Positions 37,426-47,400 of a stretch of 64,000 nt of DNA are shown piece after piece. The position numbers and the translations under genes are program-made. This DNA is from Lysobacter sp. Root690 (GTDB taxonomy: Bacteria; Pseudomonadota; Gammaproteobacteria; Xanthomonadales; Xanthomonadaceae), in the NCBI RefSeq assembly GCF_001427785.1, contig NZ_LMHM01000013.1, positions 422,618-486,617 on the forward strand, written 5' to 3'. The notes beneath the pieces are model-generated. The model saw only the letters and a list, made by a program, of their open reading frames with translations. It was not told where the DNA came from and ran no database searches. How positions within the stretch are numbered: the stretch's first letter is position 1; each line of letters begins with the position of its first letter.

Positions 37426-38163
37426 ATGCGCATCGCCGTCGTGTCCGACATCCATGGCAACCTCGCCGCCCTCGACGCGGTGCTGCTCGACATCGAACGC
37501 CGCGGCGTCGACCGCGTGGCCGACCTCGGCGATCTGCTGTCGGGCCCGCTGCAACCGCGCGAAACCGCCGACCGCCTGATCGCGCTGGGCTGGCCGACCA
37601 TCGCCGGCAATCACGAACGCCAGGTGCTGACCGATCCGCCCGAGCGCATGGGCGAATCCGACCGCCACGCCGCCGCGCAGATCCGCCACGATCAGCGCGA
37701 GTGGATGCGAGGCCTGCCGACGACCCTGCGTTTGAACGACGAGGTGCTGCTGGTCCACGGCACCGCGCGCAGCGACCTGGAATGCTTCATCGAAACCGTC
37801 GACGTCGACGGCATGCGCGCGGCCACCCCGGACGAAGCGGCCGAACGCGCCGGCGACAGCGACGCGCGCGTGATCCTGTGCGGCCACACCCATGTGCCGC
37901 GCAGCCTGCGTCTGGCCGACGGCCGCCTGATCGTCAATCCCGGCAGCGTGGGATTGCAGGCCTACACCGGCGAACATCCGTATCCGCACCGGGTCGAAGT
38001 CGGCACGCCGCAGGCGCGCTATGCGATCGTCGAACGCGTCGACGACGGCGAATGGAACGCGCGGCTGATCGCGGTCGACTACGACTGGAACGCCGCGGCC
38101 GAACTCGCATCGCGCAACGGCCGCCCGGATTGGGCGAGGGCGTTGGCGACCGGACGGGTTTGA
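37426..38163 (+). CDS. Metallophosphoesterase, YfcE/MJ0936-like
   Basis: A 245-residue calcineurin-like phosphoesterase. Metal motifs in order: VVSDIHGN, DLGDLLSGP, IAGNHER, VHGTAR and LCGHTHVPR, giving a two-metal site. It probably hydrolyses phosphodiesters or nucleotides in the cytoplasm. Length is slightly above the YfcE group. Substrate unknown. Confidence 0.9.
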   Translation: MRIAVVSDIHGNLAALDAVLLDIERRGVDRVADLGDLLSGPLQPRETADRLIALGWPTIAGNHERQVLTDPPERMGESDRHAAAQIRHDQREWMRGLPTTLRLNDEVLLVHGTARSDLECFIETVDVDGMRAATPDEAAERAGDSDARVILCGHTHVPRSLRLADGRLIVNPGSVGLQAYTGEHPYPHRVEVGTPQARYAIVERVDDGEWNARLIAVDYDWNAAAELASRNGRPDWARALATGRV

Positions 38164-38259
38164 GCCGCGAGGCCATGCCGGGAAGTGAGCTGTCAAAACG
38201 AACGCCCGCCGCTTTCGCCGAACGCCGCAATCAAGCAACGAATCAAGGGAATGAATGAC

Positions 38260-38925
38260 ATGAAGCACGCATGCCGAATGGTCCTGCTCGGGTCGCTGTT
38301 GCTCCCGGCAAGTCAGGTCGCGGCTCAGAGCACCGACGGGCGCCTGGATCAGGCGTCCAGGTTGCGGCAGCCCGTGGGTTATCCGAAAGAGGCGATCGAC
38401 AAGTGCGTCAGCGGAACGACGGTGATCATCGTCGACGTGGACGCCGAGGGGCGATTCGTCAACGCGGTCGTGGAGAAATCCAGCCGCGACCGGCACCTGG
38501 ATAACGCGGCGCTGGAGGCCGCGCGCCACTGGGTCTACTTCCCGCCGCGCAACGAGAAGGGCGAGACCGAAGCGGACAGAATCCGGATCCCGCTGGATTT
38601 CGAAGAGCACGAAAGCTGCTGGACGAAAATCGTCCCCGATACCCCGGCCTATCCCGAGGCATCCTCGGTGGAACGCTATCCGCCGCAATGGCCCGGCACG
38701 ATCGAGGCGAACCGGCTCAGCGGCGAAGTGGTGGTGACGCTGCTGCTCGAAAACGACGGTCGCGAGCACTCGGTCCGGATCGCGAAGTCCAGCGGCGACA
38801 TGGCCATCGACCAGGCGGCCCGATGGGCGGCGAGTCAATGGACCTACGTGCCGGCCGTGGTCGACGGCAAGCCGGTGCGTTCGGTGCTGCGCTTGCCCAT
38901 CGCTTACGGCAACAAGCCGAACTGA
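38260..38925 (+). CDS. Secreted protein with two TonB C-terminal-like domains
   Basis: A 221-residue protein. The ATG with AAGGGA 9 nt upstream starts a signal peptide (MVLLGSLLLPASQVAAQ). Two similar halves follow: GTTVIIVDVDAEGRFVNAVV with HLDNAALEAARHWVYFPP, and GEVVVTLLLENDGREHSVRI with AIDQAARWAASQWTYVPA. Both are TonB_C folds. There is no N-terminal anchor or Pro-rich spacer, so it is unlikely to be a working energy transducer by itself. A longer start at 38185 is possible. Confidence 0.78.
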   Translation: MKHACRMVLLGSLLLPASQVAAQSTDGRLDQASRLRQPVGYPKEAIDKCVSGTTVIIVDVDAEGRFVNAVVEKSSRDRHLDNAALEAARHWVYFPPRNEKGETEADRIRIPLDFEEHESCWTKIVPDTPAYPEASSVERYPPQWPGTIEANRLSGEVVVTLLLENDGREHSVRIAKSSGDMAIDQAARWAASQWTYVPAVVDGKPVRSVLRLPIAYGNKPN

Positions 38926-39112
38926 CGATGTCGCGGCCGATGCATCGCGCTCGGCCCCGCCGAAGCGGATTGTTTTCGAAGGGCAGGGCAGGCGGCGCGG
39001 CGACCTGCGCCACGCCGCTTCAGATCAGCATTGAATCAAGCAGCTTCGTCCGCGAATAGCCGAGCGCATTGCACTGTCCAAGCAATTCAATGCGCCCGGC
39101 GCAGGCCATGCG

Positions 39113-40855
39113 TTATGAAGTCACCAACAACTGAGAAGCTTCCTTGGAAATTTCCTGGCGAATGCCCGCGTACTGATCGCCCGAAAGCTCGCGCAGCAGC
39201 TGATCCTCGATAAACACGTTGGCGTTCTCGGTGAACGCCTTGAGGTATTTGTCCTCGTTGCCGGACTTCGACAACGCGTCGACCACCTTGCCCTTGAGCA
39301 GGTCCGTGGCCGCGCCATCGGCGGCCTCGCCGGCGCCGGTTTCCAGAACCTTGTCCAGCGCGCGCACCGCGCCGCTGTCCTCGCCGAACACCGACTTGAA
39401 CGAAGAACGCAGGCCGGTGCCGAGGCTGTCGCCGCCCGGCAACAGGCCGACGAACAGATTCATCATCGACTCCAGATCCGCCTTGCGCGCCGCGTCGTCC
39501 TCGGCCTTGTCGCTGAAACCGTCCAGCACCGCCTGCTCGGTCGAGGCCATGAGATGGGTCAGCTTCTGCGTCGCCTGCAGCTTTTCGTTTTCGTTGTCCG
39601 ACTTCAGCGCGTTGATGTAGTCCTTCGACCACATGTCGGCGTTGCCGGCCAGCTTGTTGAGCACCTCGGTGCCTTGCTCGTTGGTCGGCGACAGGCCGGT
39701 CAGGCGTTCCAGATTGGCCATGATCCGCACGTTGCGGGTGGAATTGGTCTCGCCGTCCTCGCCGATGCCCGATTCGCCCAGGCGCTTGGTGTCGAAGATC
39801 TCCGCGCCTTTCTTCAGCATCAACTCGTTCAAGGCTTCCTGTCGGCCTTCCTTGGGCATGTTCTTGTCGGTATAGAAACCGTTGTCGCCGTAAGGATTGT
39901 TGGCCGACTGGGTGTAGACGTATTCGGCCAGATCGCCGGCATAGCTGCGCTTGTCGTCGGAATAGCGGCTTTCCTTGTCGTTGGCGACCGCCTTGATGAT
40001 CAGGTTCATCGGATCGCGGTTGTAGGCGTCCGACAGCTTGCTGTCGTCGCGGTCGAGCCACGCGTTCTCGGTGGTCACCTTGCTGAAACCCTTGCTGATG
40101 TCGTCGATCACCTGCTCGCGCTTTTCCTTGTCCACGCCGTGCAGGATGTTGTTGATCACCGACTGATCCGGCCCGGCGCGATCGGCCGCGTTGATCAGCA
40201 GGCCGAGGTAATCGCCGCGCGAATTGGCGTCCTTGTCGTTGCCGGGCGCGCCGTCGTTGATCTGATCGATGGAGAACTTCTCGACGAACTTCGAGAACTC
40301 CTGATTCACGCCGCCCTTGCCGTCGTCCAGCCCAGCGAGCAAGCGGTCGAACACCTCGCCCGTGTTGTTCTCGTTCTCGTAACGAGCGCCGGCGCGACTG
40401 CCGGCCGGATTCTTGTCGACGATCTCGCCGTCGACGCCGCCCATCTTCAGGAAATCCCAGGTCACGTCCTTGTCGACCTGCCCGTTGTTGTAGCCCGAAG
40501 CCAGGCTGCTCAACACCGTCCTGCGATCGTCGGCGCTGATGCGGCCGTCGGCGACGAGCTTGTCGAGCCGATCGCCCTGCAACCACGACCCCGTCGCGCC
40601 TTTGTCGCCATCGAAGATCGCGCCCATGAAGCGGCCGCGGTCCTCATCGCTGAGCTTGGGCAGAAAGTCGCTGGCCAGCGCATCCAGACGTTTGTCGTAA
40701 TCGTCCTTCTTGTGCTTGATATCGCCGACCGAATGCAATTCCTTCGCCAGATCCTCCAGTTCGGAGCGGCTGGGCGAATGATAGTTGTCGGCTTGTTTCT
40801 CGACGCCGAGCTTGACCGCGTCGACTACGCCTCGGATGGCATCCAGTGCTTCCAT
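39113..40855 (-). CDS. Large acidic protein of unknown function
   Basis: A 580-residue protein not recognised as any family. It is rich in Asp, Lys and Asn, mostly helical by appearance, and has no signal peptide. A short hydrophobic stretch, MNLFVGLLPGGDSLGTGL, lies about 120 residues from the C-terminus. Repeated LSDEDRGRF/ISADDRRTV-like segments hint at internal repeats. ATG 40855 has AGAGGTGA upstream; the GTG at 40864 is the alternative. It lies next to a XVIPCD effector remnant, so a secreted effector is conceivable, but it has no XVIPCD itself. Confidence 0.75.
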   Translation of the reverse strand: MEALDAIRGVVDAVKLGVEKQADNYHSPSRSELEDLAKELHSVGDIKHKKDDYDKRLDALASDFLPKLSDEDRGRFMGAIFDGDKGATGSWLQGDRLDKLVADGRISADDRRTVLSSLASGYNNGQVDKDVTWDFLKMGGVDGEIVDKNPAGSRAGARYENENNTGEVFDRLLAGLDDGKGGVNQEFSKFVEKFSIDQINDGAPGNDKDANSRGDYLGLLINAADRAGPDQSVINNILHGVDKEKREQVIDDISKGFSKVTTENAWLDRDDSKLSDAYNRDPMNLIIKAVANDKESRYSDDKRSYAGDLAEYVYTQSANNPYGDNGFYTDKNMPKEGRQEALNELMLKKGAEIFDTKRLGESGIGEDGETNSTRNVRIMANLERLTGLSPTNEQGTEVLNKLAGNADMWSKDYINALKSDNENEKLQATQKLTHLMASTEQAVLDGFSDKAEDDAARKADLESMMNLFVGLLPGGDSLGTGLRSSFKSVFGEDSGAVRALDKVLETGAGEAADGAATDLLKGKVVDALSKSGNEDKYLKAFTENANVFIEDQLLRELSGDQYAGIRQEISKEASQLLVTS

Positions 40856-41118
40856 GATCGTCACCTCTGTTCACGGGAAGGAAGACGACATTCGCGCGAC
40901 GGGCGCCACGCTCAGTCATGCATGACTGGAGCGTTGAATTTAGTTCGATCTAATTCAACTAGGGGATTCCCTAGAAAAATGGCTAAAACGGGGTGTTCCG
41001 GTGATGGGAAGTGGGGTTGGGTCACATCTGGGAATATTCATGCTCGAGCTGAGCATTTGAGCGAGCAGCTCCGTGATCGCGGAACCCTTGGGAAGCGCGT
41101 CTAAGAACTCAAATCTCA

Positions 41119-41445
41119 TTATTGGTGTAGTTCATACTGCGGACCAGACTGTCGTTGCGCTTCTTGGTTCTCGACCTGTTGTTCTTGAGTCCTGTGTTGT
41201 TGGGTGATCTGCTCGATGCGTTCGAGGCTTCGTTCTGTGGGTGTCTGTGCCGCTGTGGCGGCATCGACACCGACGTGATGGTGCGGTCCTTGCGCGCCGT
41301 GGGATGAGGAGAACCCGAAGACCTGCACCGCGCCCTGCAAGTTTGGCCTTCCAATAACCACACCATCGAGTTGCTGGAGCAGGGTGGCCGCCTTGGTCGC
41401 TGCCAACAAGCTCGCCGCGATATTGCGACTGTATTCGCCTGTCCA
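41119..41445 (-). pseudogene. Remnant of a XVIPCD-type T4SS effector C-terminus
   Basis: About 108 codons on the minus strand. The sequence runs EYSRNIAASLLAATKAATLLQQLDGVVIG, then VDAATAAQTPTERSLERI and a Gln-rich tail ending QSGPQYELHQ. This is the pattern of the XVIPCD, the C-terminal secretion domain of effectors sent by the X-type IV secretion system of Xanthomonas and Lysobacter (…TP.E.S..., Gln tail). A TGA at 41446-41448 ends the frame upstream, and no effector domain is found, so the gene is decayed or truncated. Confidence 0.55.
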
Positions 41446-41576
41446 TCACCCGATTTCCGGAGCCTCGGTTCTGGGGCATATATCCGCCCAGCGAGAGCCT
41501 CTGGGCTAGCCTGGGCGTCACCACACGTGTAAGCGCGTTTACACTCGCCTAAGCCAAGGGAAGGGAAGGACAAAAC

Positions 41577-43100
41577 ATGCATCAGTACAAGAGTCAGATT
41601 AGGGACAGCATGATTAACGAGCTGCGCGACAAGGTTACGCGTAAAAGCTATGGCCGCTATCTCGTCAAGATGAAAATAGTTCATGTGCGAAGTTTGAAGA
41701 ATCAAACGATCAACTTCGACTTTCCTGTAACCGCGCTTATTGGGCCGAATGGGGGTGGCAAAACCACAATCTTGGGCGCCGCGGCGACTGCCTACTCTTC
41801 GATCAAGCCCCGGCAATTCTTTTCAAAAAGCGGTGTGTTTGACGAAAGTATGGCTGATTGGCGAATCGAGTACGACCTCATTGATCGGGAGGTTAACAAA
41901 ACGGATGTGATTCGGCGCACCGCAGCTTTTCACAGTAGTAAGTGGTCTCGCAACGCCGTTGACCGCACCACGGTCGTATTGGGCGTATCTCGGACAGTTC
42001 CAGCGAGCGAGCGCAAAGAGCTACAAAAGTGTGCGTCTGGAACCTTTTCAGTCGATGAGGCAGCCATTGGAAAAATCACGGATGCAGTTACGGCGGCGGT
42101 CGAGAAAATTTTGGGAAAGAACATCGCGGCCTACTCCCATATCAGAGTAGATAATACGGGGCGAGTTTCACTTCTCACAGGGGCGACCGATGACGGTACT
42201 AAATATTCCGAATTCCACTTCGGAGCAGGCGAGTCAAGTATCATCCGTATGGTGATGCAAGTTGAAGTGGCTCCGAAAAACAGCCTGATACTAGTGGAGG
42301 AAATAGAGAATGGCTTGCATCCTATTGCGACTGTCCGAGTCGTTGAATACTTAATAGACGCGGCGCACAGAAATAGTCTACAGGCTATATTTACGACGCA
42401 CTCTAATGACGCACTGTTGCCATTGCCACCTGAAGCAATTTGGGCCTCCATAGGTGGAAAGGTCTTTCAAGGTAAGTTAGATATCGCGTCGCTCCGCGCT
42501 ATCACAGGTCGCATTGAGGCTTCACTGGCAATATTTTGTGAAGACGAGTTTGCTGCCGCTTGGATAAGAGCTGTTCTCAGGGCGCAAAATCAACTTGTAA
42601 TCGCGGGTGTAGAAGTCCACCCGATGGCTGGCGATGGAACAGCTGTTTCAATTAACCGTCATCATAATCATGATCCCGCTGTGCGGTTTCCTTCGCTCTG
42701 TATGATAGATGGGGACTCTCGGCAGGCTGAGAATGGCGGTGAGAAGGTGTACCGCCTGCCAGGTCAAGTGCCGGAAGCTCACGTCTTTGACAAGGTTCTC
42801 GAAGCGGATGGCGAGCACGGCCGGCTGATTATGCGTCTACATCAACCCTTCGGAGAGCAGGTTCAGAAAATAGCTGCATTGCGTGCGGTGCGCGCAGCGA
42901 ATCGAGATCCTCATCTTATTTTTCAACAAGTGGCAGAGGCGTTTGGATATATGTCGCTTGATGTCGTTCGCGAGGCTTTTTTTACTACATGGGTTGAGGC
43001 CTATCCCGCAGAGGCACAGGCCATTGTCGCGCCAATTCTTCACGAATTGGCGGGTCGGCTGCCGGCACCTGAAGCGGACCCCGGCGTTGCGGTGGTGTAG
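41577..43100 (+). CDS. OLD-family-like ATPase/TOPRIM nuclease
   Basis: A 507-residue protein with an ABC-type ATPase: Walker A GPNGGGKT at 56-63, signature FGAGESS at 215-221, Walker B LILVEEIENGL at 236-246 and H-loop TTHS at 273-276. A TOPRIM-like half follows: CEDEFAAAW (Glu at 322), AGDGT near 351 and MIDGDSR at 377-382. This layout matches OLD-family nucleases such as phage P2 Old and GajA of Gabija. No UvrD-like gajB follows. GC is visibly lower than the core genome. The ATG has GGAAGGA 7 nt upstream. A phage-defence role is inferred. Confidence 0.75.
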   Translation: MHQYKSQIRDSMINELRDKVTRKSYGRYLVKMKIVHVRSLKNQTINFDFPVTALIGPNGGGKTTILGAAATAYSSIKPRQFFSKSGVFDESMADWRIEYDLIDREVNKTDVIRRTAAFHSSKWSRNAVDRTTVVLGVSRTVPASERKELQKCASGTFSVDEAAIGKITDAVTAAVEKILGKNIAAYSHIRVDNTGRVSLLTGATDDGTKYSEFHFGAGESSIIRMVMQVEVAPKNSLILVEEIENGLHPIATVRVVEYLIDAAHRNSLQAIFTTHSNDALLPLPPEAIWASIGGKVFQGKLDIASLRAITGRIEASLAIFCEDEFAAAWIRAVLRAQNQLVIAGVEVHPMAGDGTAVSINRHHNHDPAVRFPSLCMIDGDSRQAENGGEKVYRLPGQVPEAHVFDKVLEADGEHGRLIMRLHQPFGEQVQKIAALRAVRAANRDPHLIFQQVAEAFGYMSLDVVREAFFTTWVEAYPAEAQAIVAPILHELAGRLPAPEADPGVAVV

Positions 43101-43289
43101 GCGTCTGTAGCTCTCCTGTTAGCCGTTCCGTGAGCGTCCATACCTTCCACACATCAGCCTAAATGTGCTGAACGTGCGTCGATTCGCGTCACGCCGGGAG
43201 CATCGCATGCTTGAAGCATTATCCTTATCGGTGCGGGCTCACCAGCGCTTTCGTGATTTGAGTCGAAAGGCGCACGTCTAGTGACGGAA
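43101..43289. other. Short gene-free gap
   Basis: Lower-GC sequence between the OLD-like gene and the left island repeat. No gene, RNA or clear hairpin was seen. Confidence 0.5.
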
Positions 43290-43690
43290 CAGGGAGGCAG
43301 AGTAGATTTTTTCTAAACAACGAGTGATCCTCGAACACTTGCTTTGTATGGAGGCGTTGATTGGAATATTTTTGCTCTCGATCATCAATATTTCAGGGTC
43401 GAAACCTGAAGTCCTGATAGCAACAACTATCTTCGGACAATTCGAGCGCGCCAGTCGGAATTACGATTGGATCAATGCCCCGCGAACATCATGCTTAGGG
43501 ATGTGTTGGCGGTGACCAGCCGTTGTCGACATCTTGAGTGACGTCGATCTAGTTGGCGCGGTCGATTGATGCTCGCAGTCGAGAAAGCACTCGACATTGT
43601 CCTTCGCGCCGCCCGATCAAACACCCAAAACAAAACAAGCCCCTGAGGTCATCAGGGGCTTGTTTCGTAATCTGGCGGAGAGAGGGGGAT
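43290..43690. repeat. Left direct repeat of the tRNA-Ser(GGA) island
   Basis: About 400 nt homologous to 49570-49962. Positions 43610-43690 (81 nt) are identical to 49882-49962; the rest is diverged but clearly alignable. The last 18 nt (43673-43690) copy the 3' end of the tRNA-Ser gene. Confidence 0.9.
43634..43664 (-). terminator. Duplicate of the tRNA-Ser(GGA) terminator
   Basis: AACAAGCCCCTGA and TCAGGGGCTTGTT form a 13-bp stem. On the minus strand it is followed by TTTGTTTTG. It is identical to 49906-49936 and lies in the left att copy. Confidence 0.8.
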
Positions 43691-44430
43691 CCAGTACCTC
43701 GCCCCCCGGACCCCACGTTTCTCGGCAGCACGCAAACCAGGCTGTGTCCTGTTTTGTGTCCTGGTATTTTAGGGGGCAGGCACCCCAAGTACCAGAGCGT
43801 AAGAAACTAGTCGTCACTTGGCGAGCTAGTCATCTATGCACTGGCGGAAGTCTCGACACGCTAGTGGTCTGTCCTAGGTCTGCCCGCCAACTATCTGGGA
43901 GATGGCCGCTTCTTCAGTGACCTGCTCGCGGTGGGGAAGTTGGGCAAGTACCGTTGAAGGAGTGGGGCGCTGTCCTGCGAGCCTGCTGACCTTAGGGGTG
44001 TTTCCGGCGAAACCATGACCAAGATGAACCTTGAGGTATCGAGGCAGGCACCAAACGTGTCGTAGCTTTGCTGCGGTCTCTTTATACGATCCTTACGAGC
44101 TTCTTGCGTTCCCATCGATTGTATGGCCGAGTTGGCTCGCAACAAGTCGTGCGTGCGCTGCTTTCGCCGGCCGGCGATGCCGTCTAGGTGGTCGCGGTGT
44201 GGCTCATTCTGCCCCTATCGCAGTCGTCCGGCCCCATCCGGAAATAGATCGCCGTGGATGGGGAAAAGCTACTCAAGTGCGTGCGCGAAGGCGGCTCAAG
44301 GAGGTCTTTGAGCGATGGAAAAACCCACTCCTCGAACGACTCCTCAAGGTATCGTTTAAGGCACGCCTTGCTAGCAATGCAAGCACAATAGCCATGCTGG
44401 ACAATAGCATGGAAGAATAGGAAGCTAGGT

Positions 44431-47400
44431 TTACCTAGCGGGCTTCTTTGCCGCAGACATCTTCTTCGCAGTCGCATTTTTTTCCTCTATTGCGCGTCTG
44501 GCTGCAGATTGCTTGACTGCCATCTTCTTCGCTGTTGTCTTCTTAGTGCTCGTTGGGAACTCCTTTTTAATACTCCGTTTCGCAACCGGAGCAACCGTGG
44601 GCGATCCTTTATTAACTTCGGAACTATTCGCAGCCCTCGAAGCGGTGGGCTGCGTTACAAGCGCCCTCTTTTTCGCTGCGGATTTCTTCGGATGAGTTGA
44701 TGACGTTGTCTTCGCACTTGGTTTCGCCAGGGAAGTTGACTCGGTAGTCGCATTCTTGGGTGCAGCCTTCTTGGCCGCAACGCGCTTCGTCTGAGGTTGC
44801 CTAAAATTCGGCCCTTGCCCAGTGGTTGCTGGCGATCGACCAGCAGTCTTGGAAGCTTTCTTAACGAGCTTAGAGGCGCTGCTTTTTTCGTCGAATACTA
44901 CAGGGCCTAGATATAGCCCTCGTACAGTCACGAACGCGTCCGAACCAAGGGTAGCTATCAGCTCTTGCGCGTCGGCATTGAGTCGTTTCATCACGTCCTG
45001 GAAAGCTATCGGTGCTCCGTTTTCGGGGGCTTTCCAAATTTTTTTTCCGCGCCATGAGATCACCAGAGCGCCTACGCGACGATTCTCAGGCGCCATGTAT
45101 TTGGCGACCAATTGATCATGTAGCGCCTTTCTAAGGGCGGTGAAAGACCATTTTTCTCCGATCTTCAACTCGATTGTGGCTTCGAGGCTCCCAGCAGTCG
45201 AGCTTAGGCGGAGGTCAGTCTCTTTCTCTTCCCCGGTCACCGGCTCTTGGGAGACAATGTAAGACTCCCTCGCCCAGTTCTTTAGTCGGGCAGCAATCTC
45301 CCTCCTCAGCAAGAATTCCTTCTTTATCGTGAACCAAAGGTCGCGAGGAGTATCGTCATGGCGCAGGAGATCATCAAGGTCCTCGAGTCTTGCGAGAAGG
45401 AGTTGGGCCATTTGCCGCCGCGACCTCGGAGCGACTTCAAAGTGTTGCTCCAATTGAAGGACTTCGCGCTCAGTCAATATTTCGAAGTCAATTTCCTCCG
45501 CAAGCTTCTCCCGGCCTATCGCAATGATACGGTCGCGATAACCGGCGACATCCGGGTCGCTGGCGAGACTGAGCTTCATTTTCCAAGCCTCCACGCCCCG
45601 CGCGTCAAGCATGGCGTTAGTTAGCATACTGCGAGCGTACTCCGCCTCGTCTCGAAGACCTCGCTCGCGTTCGTCCGTGTATGGCTCATCATCCTGACTT
45701 CGCACATGTCGAATTGCCAGCCTAACAAGGCGGAACAATAACTCCGGTCGCGCACGAATGGCATCAAGGTCCATCGTCGCGTGGTGCCCGAAGAGTATTC
45801 CGATCCAACGCACAAAGTCTGAGTTTTTGAATGGGAGAATGTGCTCAGCAAGTCGTTCAAGCGTATCCACGATTGCTTCCGCGTCGATCCGTCCAAGGAT
45901 GGGCAGCCAAAGTTCCAGGCTTTCTCGGTTCGATGAAGTAGTTGCAGCCGAGATTGCGGCTACGCGCAACATTTCGGCATCATCTGTCGATCCGTGAGCT
46001 AGCAGATACTCGGCTGCAGGGTCCATTATCTTCCGATCTCTCGTCGATAGCGGTGCAGCCAACACGGACTTCACCCACTTTCGGACGCGGGGTAGAAGTA
46101 GCAGCGCGACCGGGTCTCCGCTCCGGCGGACATATTGAAGGAGCATTGAATGGCTTTCAGTGCCAGAGCAAAGCTCGTCTTCCAACTCGCGGCCAATGAT
46201 ACTGTCAACGGCCCGCGGATGGCGGTTTGTGAGTTGCTCGAGCCAGGCCGGGAGTTGATTGAGATCGAGCAACGCGTAGCGACATGCAAGACTGGCCTCA
46301 TCCTCATTAAGTTTGGACGTCCAGTTCGGATCCTCGGCCTCTGCGTAAATTCCGAGAAGGCCCATCTGCCAACGAGTAATATAGGTGTTCTTCTCCGCGT
46401 CAGGTCGTTCAGATCTGATCGAGGGCCTGTCGTCGCGCCAAGTAGCCGCGAAGGCCACTTTGAAGCGGTCGGCCAGTTCCTTATTTAGCATGCGCTCGAC
46501 GAAGCCGCGGTTCCAACCAGCCTGGGAGCGATCTTCAATGTCGTTCTCCATTACGCGCCAGAAGTTCCAGCGTGTGTTGGCTAGCCGTGATGGCGAGAAC
46601 GCATCATCGGTATTGGTAAGTAGCTCACGATGAAACTGTATCCAGCTGGCACGACCTTTCGCCTCCTTGCGGTGAGCTTCTTCTCTCCGTTTGGCGTCGC
46701 GTCTCTCCCACGAGTTCGGCTCGGGAGGCGCTAAGTAGATCTCCTGGAACTTAGATGTGCGGTCGATAAGCTCTAACGTGCCCGAGGTTTGCGAGAGCAG
46801 GTGATCGATCCAAACCTCTGGCTCGGCTTTCTGGTGCGTCCACAAAATTGCGACCTCCAAGGCAAGTTGACGCTCTTCGAGATGCCTTGACTCATCCGAG
46901 ATGGCCGCAAGGATCCATCTCTCATCGCGCTCATGGTTAAGGTGAATTCCGCCGACGCTTCGCAAATCAGACACCCGCCAGCGCGCATCGCGATCGCCTT
47001 TCGGGTTATTAGCGCGCAGGATTGCGTCCTGAGTCCAGAACACCTTCGAACGAACATCCTCTGAGGCGACTTCAAGTTCGGCTCGAAGAAGATGAGCGTC
47101 ATGGTCCGAATGGTGGTCGCCTCTGGCGAGCAGTAGAGCTAGTGCGATAGCGCCAACAGCGTCCTGGTCCACATCTTTGCCGCTTAGACGTTGAAAGCCT
47201 GCGGTTAAGAGTACTGGAACGAGATCCTGACGCGCTGACCGCATGTGGTAGTGGGCTTCATTCCAAGACGCTGTCGCGGCTACGAGCGCGTGTATGCCTC
47301 GTTGTAGATTCGCTAGCTGTCCGGCAGTGAGTAAACTATGCGATATGACATTGGAGATATGAGTGGCCGGGCCGAGATTCGAGCGTTTCTTTGGGACGTG

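Noticed and set aside
40959-40974. CTAGGG/CCCTAG hairpin upstream of the 580-residue gene
   Set aside because: Only 6 bp with a 4-nt loop; the A run lies on the wrong side for a terminator of any gene here.
41109-41816. 235-codon minus-strand frame overlapping the XVIPCD remnant
   Set aside because: It runs in a different frame from the XVIPCD pattern and into the OLD-like gene; its translation is low-complexity.
41577-43100. Complete Gabija system
   Set aside because: The ATPase/TOPRIM gene has no adjacent UvrD-like helicase, so only a lone OLD-like gene is claimed.
43673-43690. Apparent second tRNA-Ser at the left repeat
   Set aside because: Only the last 18 nt of the tRNA are present; the anticodon and D arms are missing.
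44031-44420. Short plus-strand frame within the island
   Set aside because: TTG start without a ribosome site, Arg-rich composition and no family resemblance.
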